From NCBI RefSeq assembly GCF_001245615.1, contig NZ_CWKH01000002.1:496001-560000 (forward strand): 64,000 nucleotides of DNA. Direction: 5' to 3'. Origin of the DNA: Mycolicibacterium neworleansense. Lineage in GTDB: Bacteria > Actinomycetota > Actinomycetes > Mycobacteriales > Mycobacteriaceae. The notes beneath the pieces were generated by a model, which had not been told where the DNA came from, searched no databases, and saw only the letters and a list, made by a program, of their open reading frames with translations. A program made the translations under genes and the position numbers. Below, one piece after another: positions 26,091 to 34,760 of the stretch (within the stretch, counting starts at the first letter, position 1; every line of letters begins with the position of its first letter).

Positions 26091-26759
26091 ATGCAGCCTG
26101 CAGCAGCCACCCGGATCGCTCTTGTCACCGGTGCATCGCGGGGTATCGGCGCCGACGTCGCTCAGCAGCTCGCCGGACCGGACACCCACGTCATCGTCAA
26201 CTACCGTGAGAAGGCCAAACGCGCCACCACGGTCGTCGACGCCATTCGCCGGGCGGGCGGTCGCGCCTCCACCCTCGGGGCCGACATTTCCGATGAGGCT
26301 GCTGCCGCCGCCATGATCGAGCGGGTGGGCCGCGAGTTCGGCCGGCTCGATGTCCTGGTGCTCAACGCATCGACCGGGCTTGAGCTGGGGACCGACCCCG
26401 GCTACGCGATGCGCCTGAACCGCGATGCCCAACGCCGGCTGGCCAAGCTGGCCCTGCCGTTGATGCCGGTGGGCGGTCAGATCGTTTTCGTCACCAGCCA
26501 CCAGGCCCACTTCTTCCCGAACAAGGCCGTGCCGAAGGGCTACGCGGCGATCGCCGCGAGTAAGCGCGCCGGTGAGACCGCGCTCTACGCCATGCGTTCC
26601 GAATTCGACCGGCGGGGCATCGATTTCACCGTGGTGTCCGGTGAGGTGATGTCCGACCGGCAGTTGGCGACGACGATCGCGCGCGCGGCGTCCGCACCGT
26701 ACCCGTCCGGCATCGTCTACGTCGGCGGGCCCGACTGCCTGAGCCGGATGTCGGCCTGA
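26091..26759 (+). CDS. short-chain dehydrogenase/reductase-like protein, atypical active site
   Basis: 222 aa, shorter than usual SDRs (~250). The cofactor loop TGASRGIG (13-20) and NADP-type NYREKAKR are present, as is the NAS motif variant LNAST (91-95) and Ser136. The canonical Y-x3-K is altered: Lys158 is present but the Tyr position is Ile154 (GYAAIAASK), with a Tyr three residues earlier at 151. It may use Tyr151, or be non-catalytic. The upstream ~200-bp gap is AT-rich around 25960-25985 (poly-T and A runs), a likely promoter. A strong terminator follows. Confidence 0.8.
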   Translation: MQPAAATRIALVTGASRGIGADVAQQLAGPDTHVIVNYREKAKRATTVVDAIRRAGGRASTLGADISDEAAAAAMIERVGREFGRLDVLVLNASTGLELGTDPGYAMRLNRDAQRRLAKLALPLMPVGGQIVFVTSHQAHFFPNKAVPKGYAAIAASKRAGETALYAMRSEFDRRGIDFTVVSGEVMSDRQLATTIARAASAPYPSGIVYVGGPDCLSRMSA

Positions 26760-26772
26760 CAAACACCGAGTC

Positions 26773-26811
26773 AACAAGTGAGGGCGCCCGGATGGGCGCC
26801 CCTCACTTGTT
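26773..26811 (+). terminator. intrinsic terminator
   Basis: AACAAGTGAGGGCGCCC, loop GGAT, then GGGCGCCCCTCACTTGTT: a 17-bp stem with one bulged base followed by a short T run. It ends the SDR transcript and, read from the other strand, also fits the end of the convergent small-secreted-protein gene. Confidence 0.85.
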
Positions 26812-26832
26812 TCGTGCATCAGCGGCCGTGCA

Positions 26833-27000
26833 TCAGCGGCCATTGCCCACTATGGATGTGACGGCGCCGGTGCTGGCGTGCTGCTGGTTGTCGTGCACCC
26901 ACTGGTGATGGGTGATGTCAGCCTGCGCCGGGGCGGCCAGGCCGACGATGGCGGCGGCGAAACCAGTGGCGATGATGCCGGCAAAACCAAACTTCTTCAT
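26833..27000 (-). CDS. small secreted His-rich peptide
   Basis: 55 aa from the ATG at 27000. The first 27 residues are a textbook Sec signal peptide (MKKFGFAGIIATGFAAAIVG, then LAAPAQA) with an AQA cleavage site. The mature peptide is only 28 residues, DITHHQWVHDNQQH at its start, with four His, one Trp and no Cys. Mycobacteria export several such tiny proteins of unknown role; the His cluster could bind metal. The gap upstream to the thioesterase (180 bp) has no other gene. Confidence 0.7.
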   Translation of the reverse strand: MKKFGFAGIIATGFAAAIVGLAAPAQADITHHQWVHDNQQHASTGAVTSIVGNGR

Positions 27001-27180
27001 GTCGAAGCCCTTCGTTTCTGGGCGTTCGAGCCGTGGCGTGGGAGTCGCGGTTCGGACGTCTCTCCACCGGTTCGGGGGATTCCTACCCGGTCTGGCTCTC
27101 ACAACACGCTGCTCGACACGGTTAATTCCGCTGGCAGAAATTGAGCGGCCGTTGGCAGCAATCACTCGAACCCGGTGGCG

Positions 27181-28035
27181 TCAGGCGCCCTTCGGGATCA
27201 TCGCCAGCTGGCGGCTCTGCACGACGACCGCACCGGTCGCATCGAGGATCAGGTGATCCTCCTCGAACCAGGTCGTGCCCATGACCGTCGAATTCGCCCT
27301 CACGCGTAGCCAACCCGGGGCCGGGCGCCGACGAAGATACGTCGTCAGCTGGACGGTCGGGGCCCAGCCGAACATTCCGCGGTTCATCGTCACCGGAGCA
27401 CTGATGTCACCGGCCATCAGCGCGAACAACAATGCCGTGTCAGCATCGGCCTCGTCGGCTGCGAACGGCCGCAACCACATCCGGTTGACCGGATCGCCCT
27501 GCTGCCCGGCCAGGAACAGCGCCGCCGAGGGGTCCACCCGCAGATCGCAGCCCTGCGCGACATGGACGATCTGCCCCATCGGATGATCCGGCGTCACATG
27601 CACGGCATCGGCCGTCGGCTCAGCCGCCATCTGCGTCAACGCCAGCGGCTCCTGATGCCGCGGGTCGCCGTCATCGAGCAGACCGAGGGTGACTGCTGCC
27701 GTCACCGCAACCCGATCGCCCTGCGACAGCTGCACATCCACGGCGCACACCTGTCGGCCCAGCTTGCGCAGGCTGGTGTTCACCTGCACCTCGCCGGGAT
27801 CCGGGGCAGCCAGGTAGTTGGCGCTCACCGCGATGGGCTGCAGCGCCGCGCTGCCGCCGGCGGTGAGGACGGAGCGACGCGCGGCGGCCGCGCAGATCGC
27901 CATCATGCATCCGCCGTGCACCTTGGGCCCGATGGTCCACATCGGGTCGACGGAGGCGATGAAGCTGTCCGGACCGAGTTCACGCAAGGCGGTCAGGTCA
28001 GCGAATGGGCTGGTGCGGGCGAGTATCTCGGTCAC
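27181..28035 (-). CDS. acyl-CoA thioesterase family protein (double hotdog)
   Basis: 284 aa, GTG start whose first bases overlap the stop of mmpL by 4 bp. Sequence follows the TesB-like two-hotdog layout: N-terminal half with HGGCMMAICAAAARR and SANYLAAPDPGEVQV, second half with APVTMNRGMFGWAPTVQLTTYLRR and VVVQSRQLAMIP. It is expected to hydrolyse acyl-CoA. Coupled behind an mmpS-mmpL pair, it may release or trim the acyl group of the lipid handled by that transporter. Confidence 0.85.
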   Translation of the reverse strand: MTEILARTSPFADLTALRELGPDSFIASVDPMWTIGPKVHGGCMMAICAAAARRSVLTAGGSAALQPIAVSANYLAAPDPGEVQVNTSLRKLGRQVCAVDVQLSQGDRVAVTAAVTLGLLDDGDPRHQEPLALTQMAAEPTADAVHVTPDHPMGQIVHVAQGCDLRVDPSAALFLAGQQGDPVNRMWLRPFAADEADADTALLFALMAGDISAPVTMNRGMFGWAPTVQLTTYLRRRPAPGWLRVRANSTVMGTTWFEEDHLILDATGAVVVQSRQLAMIPKGA

Positions 28036-30941
28036 GGGGTTCCTTTCGGGATCTCCACGGTCGGCTCATCGCCCGCGCCGGCGCCGGCATGTGCGGGAAC
28101 AGGTTGCGGGACAGCACGACTGGGGCGCACCGGTCGGCTGCGCACCTTGAGCGGCCACCAGAACCAGCGGCCGAGCAGCGCCGCGATGGACGGTGTGATC
28201 AACGACCGGACGATGAAGGTGTCGAACAGCAACCCCAGACCGATCGTGGTGCCGATCTGGCCGACCGAGCGCAGATCGCTGGCGATCATCGAGATCATGG
28301 TGAAGGCGAACACCATTCCGGCTGCGGTCACCACTCCACCGGTGGCACCCATCGCCCGGATCAGCCCCGTCTTGATGCCGCCGCCGAGTTCCTCCTTCAT
28401 CCGCGACACCACCAGCAGGTTGTAGTCCGAGCCGACGGCCAGCAGCACGATCACCGACATCGCGATCACCAGCCACTGCAGTTCGATGCCCAGGATGTGC
28501 TGCCAGATCAATACCGACATGCCGAACGACGCGGCGAGCGAGAGCACGACGGTACCCACGATCACGATCGAGGCCACCAATGCCCGGGTGATCAACAGCA
28601 TGACCACGAAGATCAGGATGATCGCCGCGATGGCCGCGATGAACAGGTCGTAATGCGCGCCTTCCTGAATGTCCTTGTAGGTGGCCGCGGTACCCCCGAG
28701 ATAGAACTTCGCGTCGGCCAGCGGTGTGCCCTTGACGGCCTCCTTGGCGGCCAGCAACTCGGCGTCCACATGCGAAATGCCCTCCAGCGTGGCCGGATCC
28801 ACGTCGTGGGTGATCAGGATCCGTGCCGCCTTCCCGTCGGGTGAGAGCATCAGCTCCATACCGCGCAGGAAGTCCGGGCTGGTGAAGGCCTCTGGCGGCA
28901 GGTAGAACATGTCGTCGTTCTTGGCCTCGTCGAAGGTCTGCCCCATGGCTGACGCGGTGTCGGTCATCTGCTCCATCTGGATGAGCATCCCGCGGAACGT
29001 GCTGTGCAGGGTCAGCATCAGGTCACGAACCTGGGTGGAGATGGAGATCATCGGCGGCAGTTGTGCGGCGATCTGCGGCGTCAGGCCGTCGACCTTGTCC
29101 ATCGCCGAGGCCAGCGACTTGGTGTCGTCGGCCAGTTTGTCGAATCCGTCGGTGGCGTCGAAAACCGACCGCAGGGCGTGGCACACCGGGATGTTGAAGC
29201 AGTGCGGTTCCCAGTAGAAGTAGTTGCGCAGCGGGCGGAAGAAGTCATCGAAATCGGCGACCTGATCCCGCAGTTCGGCCATGGTGGCCTCCATGTCGTG
29301 CGTGGCACCGACCGCGCTGTGGGTCGCATCGGCCAGCTGCACGCTCAGGTCGTGCAGGTGCTGCATGATCGCGATCATCTCGCCGAGGTGATCGGTCATT
29401 TTCAAGGTGTCGTCCAGTCTGGCCCGCAAGAACTGCAGGTTCTCCCGCATCGCCACCCCTTGCGCGCTGACCTGGAATGGCACCGAGCCGTGCTCCATCG
29501 GCGGGCCGAGCGGGCGGGTGATGCTCTGCACCCGCGCGATACCCGGCACCCGGAAAATGTTCCTGGCGATGCGGTCCAGCACGAGCATGTCGCGCGGGTT
29601 GCGCATATCGTGGCCGACCTCGACCATGAGCATGTCGGGATTCATTCGGGCCGAAGAGAAATGCTTCTCGGCGGCGGCGTGCCCGATATTCGACGGGACG
29701 TCGGCGGGAACGTAGTGCCGGTTGTCGTAGTTTGTCCGGTACCCGGGCAGGGCGAGCACGCCGATGAGCGCGACCGCCGTGGCAGCGGCCAGGATCGGCA
29801 GCGGCCAGCGCACGACTGCCGTGCCGACTCGCCGCCAGCCACGGGTCTTGGTGGCCCGCTTGGGATCCAGCCAACCGAATCGCACACACAACGCCAGCAC
29901 CGCCGGCGCGTAGGTCAACGCCATCACCAGGATCACCAGCATGCCCAGCGCGCACGGGACGGCCAGCGTGTTGAAGTAGTTCAGCCGCGTGAAATGCAGG
30001 CACAGCATCGCCCCGGCGATGGTCAGCCCGGAGCCGGTGATGACATGGGTGACACCGGAAATCGTGGTGTAGTAGGCGGTTTCGCGGTCTTCACCGGAGT
30101 TTCTGGCTTCGTGGTAGCGGCCGACGAGGAAGATCCAGTAGTCCGTGCCCGCCGCGATGGCCAGCGCGGTGAGGATGCTGACCACGAAGGTCGACAGACC
30201 GAAGGCGTGCACGGAGCCGAGCACGGCGATCAGCCCCCGCGCCATGCTCATCTCGGTGAGCACGACCAGCAGCGCGATGAACATGGCCCCGAACGAGCGG
30301 TAGACCACCAGCAGCATGATCGCGATGACGGCGAGCGTCACGCCGGTCATCTTCACCATGCTCTTGTCGCCGGCTTCATTGGTGTCGGCGACCAGCGCGG
30401 CCTGCCCGGTGACGTAGGCCCGGATACCCGGTGGCGCTTCGGTGCGTTCGACGATCTCGCGGACCGCGTCGACGGATTCGACGCCCTGGGTGGAGCCCTG
30501 GTTTCCGGCGAGGTTCACCTGGACATAGGCGGCCTTGCCGTCCTCGCTCTGCGACCCGGCGGAGGTGATGCGGTCGCCCCAGAAATCCTGAACGTGCTGG
30601 ACGTGCTCGGTGTCGCGTTCCAGGTTGGCCACGAGTTCGCCGTAGTACCCGCGGGCGGCGTCGCCGAGCGGCTCGTCACCCTCCAGCACCACCATCAGTG
30701 CGCTGTCGGAGTTGAACTCGTCGAACTTCTCGCCGATGTGCTTCATGGCGATCACCGAAGGTGCGTCCTGCGGGGACAGAGAGACGGCGTTGTCCTTGCC
30801 GACGATCTCCAGCTGCGGCACCAGCACACTGACCGCGATGGTGGACGCCAGCCAGAACAGGATGATCGGCACCGAAAGGGTGCGAACCAGCCGCGGGTAG
30901 AGCGGCGGACGGGCGCCGTCGACGCTGCGGCGCCCGCTCAT
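28032..30941 (-). CDS. MmpL family RND transporter
   Basis: 969 aa from the ATG at 30941. Mycobacterial RND lipid/siderophore transporter with 11-12 membrane segments, a large periplasmic loop after TM1 and a very large one after TM7 (with a coiled-coil-like region, HDMEATMAELRDQVADFDDF). The proton-relay Asp-Tyr pairs are in AAGTDYWIFLVGRYHEAR (TM4) and LAVGSDYNLLVVSRMKEE (TM10). Length and the paired MmpS resemble the MmpL4/MmpL5 group, which exports siderophores and drugs. Overlaps mmpS and the thioesterase by 4 bp each, forming an mmpS-mmpL-thioesterase operon under the divergent TetR. Confidence 0.93.
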   Translation of the reverse strand: MSGRRSVDGARPPLYPRLVRTLSVPIILFWLASTIAVSVLVPQLEIVGKDNAVSLSPQDAPSVIAMKHIGEKFDEFNSDSALMVVLEGDEPLGDAARGYYGELVANLERDTEHVQHVQDFWGDRITSAGSQSEDGKAAYVQVNLAGNQGSTQGVESVDAVREIVERTEAPPGIRAYVTGQAALVADTNEAGDKSMVKMTGVTLAVIAIMLLVVYRSFGAMFIALLVVLTEMSMARGLIAVLGSVHAFGLSTFVVSILTALAIAAGTDYWIFLVGRYHEARNSGEDRETAYYTTISGVTHVITGSGLTIAGAMLCLHFTRLNYFNTLAVPCALGMLVILVMALTYAPAVLALCVRFGWLDPKRATKTRGWRRVGTAVVRWPLPILAAATAVALIGVLALPGYRTNYDNRHYVPADVPSNIGHAAAEKHFSSARMNPDMLMVEVGHDMRNPRDMLVLDRIARNIFRVPGIARVQSITRPLGPPMEHGSVPFQVSAQGVAMRENLQFLRARLDDTLKMTDHLGEMIAIMQHLHDLSVQLADATHSAVGATHDMEATMAELRDQVADFDDFFRPLRNYFYWEPHCFNIPVCHALRSVFDATDGFDKLADDTKSLASAMDKVDGLTPQIAAQLPPMISISTQVRDLMLTLHSTFRGMLIQMEQMTDTASAMGQTFDEAKNDDMFYLPPEAFTSPDFLRGMELMLSPDGKAARILITHDVDPATLEGISHVDAELLAAKEAVKGTPLADAKFYLGGTAATYKDIQEGAHYDLFIAAIAAIILIFVVMLLITRALVASIVIVGTVVLSLAASFGMSVLIWQHILGIELQWLVIAMSVIVLLAVGSDYNLLVVSRMKEELGGGIKTGLIRAMGATGGVVTAAGMVFAFTMISMIASDLRSVGQIGTTIGLGLLFDTFIVRSLITPSIAALLGRWFWWPLKVRSRPVRPSRAVPQPVPAHAGAGAGDEPTVEIPKGTP

Positions 30942-31375
30942 GCCGCCTTCACCAAACAGCTTGTGGTGGCGGTGTATCCGTCGGCGGTGCGCTCGTCCCG
31001 CAGTTCGCCGTTGACGGTGATGCGGCAGCCAAGGGCACCGCTGTCGCCCTGTGCGACGACGTTGGCGAACACGCTCGGCACGGTCGTGGTCAGGGTCAGA
31101 GTCCACGGCAGGGCGTCGAACCGGACCTCCTGCGCCTGCGCGTGCTCGTCGATGTAGCTGACCATCCCCGACGTGGCCGCCGGTCCGTACACCTCGTAGG
31201 TCACGTACTTGGGCACGGTCGAGACGATGTTCTCCACCCGGGCGTCGCCGCCGGCCGTTCGCTGCGTGCCGAACACCCCGTGGAACCGGTTGATGATGAA
31301 CGCGCCGGCACCGACCACCACGACGATCACCAGCAGAATCCACATCCGCGCCAGCCCGCTCACCAGTGTCTTCAT
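30938..31375 (-). CDS. MmpS family membrane accessory protein
   Basis: 145 aa from the ATG at 31375. One N-terminal membrane anchor (~10-30, MWILLVIVVVVGAGAFIINRFHGVFG) and a periplasmic beta-sandwich domain typical of MmpS (VTYEVYGPAATSGMVSYID, WTLTLTTTVPSVFANVVAQGDSGALGCRITVNGELRDE). MmpS proteins form a complex with their MmpL. First gene of the mmpS-mmpL-thioesterase operon. The 254-bp gap to the divergent TetR gene holds promoters and the TetR operator. Confidence 0.93.
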   Translation of the reverse strand: MKTLVSGLARMWILLVIVVVVGAGAFIINRFHGVFGTQRTAGGDARVENIVSTVPKYVTYEVYGPAATSGMVSYIDEHAQAQEVRFDALPWTLTLTTTVPSVFANVVAQGDSGALGCRITVNGELRDERTADGYTATTSCLVKAA

Positions 31376-31606
31376 GGCCTGCACCCAGACGTTTTTCGCG
31401 TTACCGCACCCAACATGAACGCTGACCTTACAACCATAAGGAAACAGCTGTAAAGTTGAGCCGTGCAGACTCCGACCCAGGACACGCATAGGCAAGGAGG
31501 TCGGTAACAGGTTTGGCCACAACGGTTTTGACACGGGGGGTCAACGCCACCCAAATCGAGGGGAACAACCTATAGTGGTCATCGGCGCGACAACCGGTCA
31601 GTTAAC

Positions 31607-31620
31607 CTAACACGTGTTAG
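31607..31620. promoter_or_regulatory. TetR operator palindrome
   Basis: CTAACACGTGTTAG is a perfect 14-bp palindrome ending nine bases before the TetR ATG (31630), in the gap between TetR and the divergent mmpS operon. Likely the autoregulatory site, and perhaps the site that controls mmpS-mmpL. Confidence 0.7.
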
Positions 31621-31629
31621 CATACATGC

Positions 31630-32301
31630 ATGGTCTCCGCCCCTCGCCGACGCAATCTGCGTGGTCAGGGCGCTCTTCTGCGCGAGGAGATCCTGGCGGC
31701 GGCGATCCGCGTCATCGACGCCGCGCAAAGTGAGGCCGAGGTGTCGCTGCGCAGCATCGCCCGAGAGGCCGGCATCGCCGCCCCCTCGGTCTACGCGCAC
31801 TTCGAGGACCGCGACAGCGTGCTGGACGCGGTGGCCGAGGCGAGTTGGACACAAGTGTCCGAGGAGATCGCCGAACACCGCACCGGCAGCCGGCCCCCGC
31901 GCGAGCGGCTGTTTCTCGGCTGCCAGACCTACGTGTCATTCGCCGAGCGCCACCCGCTGCGCTACGCGCTGATGAGCCAGATCACCGACACCTCGCCCGC
32001 GGCCCGGCAAGCACTGGCGATCGTCACCCGAGGGCTGCTGGCCTGCCGCGGCGACGACCCACAGGCCCCACCGACACTGGAAGCCGATCGGATCGCCGCG
32101 GCCCTGTCGGTCGCTGTGCACGGCGTGGCGATGCTGCACCGCACCGATACCCCCCACCTGTGGCTGAGCTCCTTCAGCACCGATGAGATCCTGCGCAGCC
32201 TGATCGACGCGGCCATCCTGCAACTGGATCAGGCCGCCGCCCCGGCACAGCGGAAATCGACGTCAGGGCGTGGACGCAAGGACCGCAAGCTCAGTACGTG
32301 A
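31630..32301 (+). CDS. TetR family transcriptional regulator
   Basis: 223 aa. HTH at ~22-70 (AAIRVIDAAQSEAEVSLRSIA, then REAGIAAPSVYAHFEDRDSV), followed by a TetR_C_13-like ligand region (AERHPLRYALMSQITDTSP). Basic C-terminal tail (QRKSTSGRGRKDRK). Divergent from the MmpS/MmpL/thioesterase operon, which it probably represses through the palindrome at 31607. Confidence 0.88.
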   Translation: MVSAPRRRNLRGQGALLREEILAAAIRVIDAAQSEAEVSLRSIAREAGIAAPSVYAHFEDRDSVLDAVAEASWTQVSEEIAEHRTGSRPPRERLFLGCQTYVSFAERHPLRYALMSQITDTSPAARQALAIVTRGLLACRGDDPQAPPTLEADRIAAALSVAVHGVAMLHRTDTPHLWLSSFSTDEILRSLIDAAILQLDQAAAPAQRKSTSGRGRKDRKLST

Positions 32302-32329
32302 CCGGCAGCTTCACAGCGCGCCCGTGGCG

Positions 32330-32346
32330 TACTACATTCGGTAGTA
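32330..32346. promoter_or_regulatory. inverted repeat upstream of VOC gene
   Basis: TACTAC (32330-32335), ATTCG, GTAGTA (32341-32346): perfect six-base arms, 20 bp before the ATG of the VOC protein. It resembles bla-type TACTA/TAGTA half-sites but has a different spacing from the pair at 52701 and 54338. Regulator unknown. Confidence 0.4.
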
Positions 32347-32366
32347 GTCGACTCCCAGGGGGCACG

Positions 32367-32918
32367 ATGCGGTGGCGCGGAGTAAGTCATGTCGAGTTCG
32401 CGGTCTTGGATTACGACGAGTCGATCGCGTTCTACGACGCGATGTTCGGCTGGCTGGGGTTCAGCAGCTTCTCGTCACTGAACATGGAGTACCAGTCGAT
32501 CTACTACATGACGCGATTCATCAACCCGCACAGCTATATTGGCATCCAGCCTGCGCATACCGGGGAGAAGCTCACCCATGCCGACCAGGCCGTCGGCATC
32601 AACCACGTCGCGCTGTGGGCCCGAAACCGCAAGGAAGTGGACCGCTTTCATCGCGACTTCCTGATCCCCCGGGGCATCGCGGTCACCGATGAGCCGACGG
32701 AGTACCCGCAGTATTGGCCCGGCTACTACGCGGTGTTCTTCGACGATCCGATCAACGGCATTCACTGGGAGCTGGCCTGGGTACCGAAAGTCCCCAGCCC
32801 CCGCCAGGTCTGGTCCTTCTACCGGACGATGCGGGCCTTCGGCAAGCAACGACCGGACCTGGCGAGGACGGTGCCCGGCATCACCCTGCAGGCGATGCGG
32901 ACCCTGCCCGGCAAGTGA
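32367..32918 (+). CDS. VOC/glyoxalase-fold protein
   Basis: 183 aa from the ATG at 32367, with AGGGGG seven bases upstream. Vicinal-oxygen-chelate fold: first metal-ligand region RGVSHVEFAVLDYDESIAFY, second half GINHVALWARNRKEVDRFHRDF, and terminal ligand Glu in INGIHWELAWVP. These His/Glu positions fit a divalent metal site, so the protein may be a dioxygenase, isomerase or glyoxalase. Convergent with the Rieske oxygenase (9 bp between stops), which may mean a related catabolic role. Confidence 0.85.
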   Translation: MRWRGVSHVEFAVLDYDESIAFYDAMFGWLGFSSFSSLNMEYQSIYYMTRFINPHSYIGIQPAHTGEKLTHADQAVGINHVALWARNRKEVDRFHRDFLIPRGIAVTDEPTEYPQYWPGYYAVFFDDPINGIHWELAWVPKVPSPRQVWSFYRTMRAFGKQRPDLARTVPGITLQAMRTLPGK

Positions 32919-32927
32919 GACATCGGG

Positions 32928-34091
32928 CTAGGCCAGGGCCACTCCCAACTCCTGGGCGAAGACCTTGATCATGTGCTGCACCGCAATCTCGTTGCGGCCG
33001 ATGATCATATGGTCGTGTTGACCGTGGCGGACTCCTTCCCCACACTGCGGGAGCATCGCGAAATCCTCGTCGCGCACCGCGGCGTGAACGCCTTCGTAGA
33101 CCGCGTCGTAGGCGGCCCGCATGTCGTCGTTCGTGGCCGGAATCCGGCCCATCCAGCTGTGCCGAACCGTGCAGCGGGTGGGTTCACCCTCGGGCAGCAT
33201 GTCGATGATCTCCACGCCGACCGGGCTGTTCGCGAGGATCAGATTGGGATAGACCCAGTAGATGACGCCCATGTTCGCCGACGGGTCGAACGAGGCGCTC
33301 GGATCGTCGGTCAGGTTCTTGATCCAGTTGAACGGGAAGCCGATGCGGTGATGCTTGCCGAACTCGTCGTAGATCGCGGTGTTCGGCAAGGTGTTCTGCC
33401 CGATCAGACTCTCGCCGTGGACGAACGGGAAGTGATAGCCCTCGGCAAACGCCTCGAGTGCACCCTTCCACGACACCTCTGAGGAGAACTCGCGGTCGGT
33501 GTGATAGCCGTACGTGTCGTAATTCCATTGCGCCAGTTCCGGTCCGAGTTCACCGAGATGGGCGTCGAGGTCGATGGCGGCATCCGCGGTCAGAACCGCC
33601 CAGATGAAGCCGTGGCGCTCCTCGGACGGCAGCTCGACCAGGCCGTAGTCCGCGGTGTCCATCGTGTCGAAGCCCGCCTTGCCCGGGACCATGAACAACT
33701 CGCCGGTGTTGCGGTAGGTCCAGGCGTGATATGGGCAGACGAACCGGGACGCGTTGCCCGAACCGCAGGCCGGCATGGCGCCGCGGTGACGGCAATAGTT
33801 GAGGAACACGTGGGCAGCTCCGGCGCGGTCCCGGGTGACCAACAGGGAGTCCCCCAGTACCGAGCGGACCACGAAGTCGTTCTTCTGCCGGATCTGGGCC
33901 GACGGCACGATCGCCAGCGGGACGCGGCGCAGGATCTGGGATTCCTCGATCTCGGTGATCTTGGGATCGCGGTAGTAGTGCAGCGGCACCTTGAGCACCG
34001 CCTCCGCCATGTCCGTCGTCCCCTCGACGGCATGCCGCAGGGCGCGGCGGGTCAATTCCTCATCGGTGCTGCTCACTGGGCTGACGGTCAT
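32928..34091 (-). CDS. Rieske non-heme iron oxygenase, alpha subunit
   Basis: 387 aa from the ATG at 34091 (MTVSPVSS). The Rieske [2Fe-2S] site is CRHRG-x15-CPYHAW at ~100-125. The mononuclear iron site follows the pattern E-x3-YH-x4-H in EAFAEGYHFPFVHGES (~215-230), with a later Asp near the C-terminal third. This is an aromatic-ring or steroid-type hydroxylating oxygenase that needs a separate reductase, not present here. The divergent TetR gene and the operator at 34095-34128 show it is locally controlled. Confidence 0.9.
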   Translation of the reverse strand: MTVSPVSSTDEELTRRALRHAVEGTTDMAEAVLKVPLHYYRDPKITEIEESQILRRVPLAIVPSAQIRQKNDFVVRSVLGDSLLVTRDRAGAAHVFLNYCRHRGAMPACGSGNASRFVCPYHAWTYRNTGELFMVPGKAGFDTMDTADYGLVELPSEERHGFIWAVLTADAAIDLDAHLGELGPELAQWNYDTYGYHTDREFSSEVSWKGALEAFAEGYHFPFVHGESLIGQNTLPNTAIYDEFGKHHRIGFPFNWIKNLTDDPSASFDPSANMGVIYWVYPNLILANSPVGVEIIDMLPEGEPTRCTVRHSWMGRIPATNDDMRAAYDAVYEGVHAAVRDEDFAMLPQCGEGVRHGQHDHMIIGRNEIAVQHMIKVFAQELGVALA

Positions 34092-34094
34092 GGT

Positions 34095-34128
34095 TTGACC
34101 ATACAACGAGCATCAACTGTATTGTCAA
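34095..34128. promoter_or_regulatory. inverted repeat in the Rieske/TetR divergent promoter
   Basis: TTGACCATACA (34095-34105) and TGTATTGTCAA (34118-34128): 11-base arms with one mismatch, 12-base gap. It lies just before the Rieske ATG (34091 on the minus strand) and 33 bp before the TetR ATG (34161), as expected for an operator of that TetR. Confidence 0.65.
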
Positions 34129-34160
34129 GATCTGATCGTCCATTGTGCGACCATCGACGG

Positions 34161-34760
34161 ATGCGCAGGCACGGCTGGTCGGGAGACATTCCCGCCGACG
34201 ACGACGAAGCCGTCGGCCGCATCATCGGCGTGGCCCGCCAGGCCATCGACGCTCGCGGCACGGTGAGCGTGTCCGAGGTGGCGCAGGCTCTCGGAGTGAC
34301 CCGTCAGACGGTCTACCGCTACTTCCCCACGCAGGAGAGCCTTCTGGGCGCCACTGCCCTGTCGTCGGTGGACGGCTTCCTCGATCGGTTGGCCGCAGAT
34401 CTGGGTTCGATCACCGACCCGAGCGAGGCCGTCGTCGAGGGCATCGCCTACACCCTCGAGCAGATCGCACATGACCGTTATCTCAGTCTGGTGTTGCAGC
34501 CCGGCAAGGCCAGTGCCTTCACCGCCGGTGTCACCTCAGATCTCGCCATCGAATTCGGCAAGTCGATCCTGCAGCGGTTCGACATCGACTGGTCTTCAGC
34601 AGGTTTCGACGGCGAGCTGCTCGATCAGCTGGTCGAGTTCATGTTGCGTACCCTGCAGTCGTTCATCATCGACCCCGGTGGCCCATCACGCCACGACGCC
34701 GGATTGCGTGCCTACCTGCGCGATTGGGTGGCGCCGGCGGTTTCCGCGCACGCGATTTAG
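34161..34760 (+). CDS. TetR family transcriptional regulator
   Basis: 199 aa from the ATG at 34161; the open frame continues upstream antisense to the Rieske gene and is rejected. HTH at ~18-62 (RQAIDARGTVSVSEVAQALG, then VTRQTVYRYFPTQESLLGAT). The divergent Rieske oxygenase is its probable target. Its stop overlaps the stop of the convergent PhzF gene by 4 bp. Confidence 0.88.
   Translation: MRRHGWSGDIPADDDEAVGRIIGVARQAIDARGTVSVSEVAQALGVTRQTVYRYFPTQESLLGATALSSVDGFLDRLAADLGSITDPSEAVVEGIAYTLEQIAHDRYLSLVLQPGKASAFTAGVTSDLAIEFGKSILQRFDIDWSSAGFDGELLDQLVEFMLRTLQSFIIDPGGPSRHDAGLRAYLRDWVAPAVSAHAI

Noticed and set aside
29004..31157. 717-codon open frame on the plus strand
   Set aside because: Entirely antisense to mmpL and mmpS; low-complexity His/Gly/Val-rich product, no recognisable domain.
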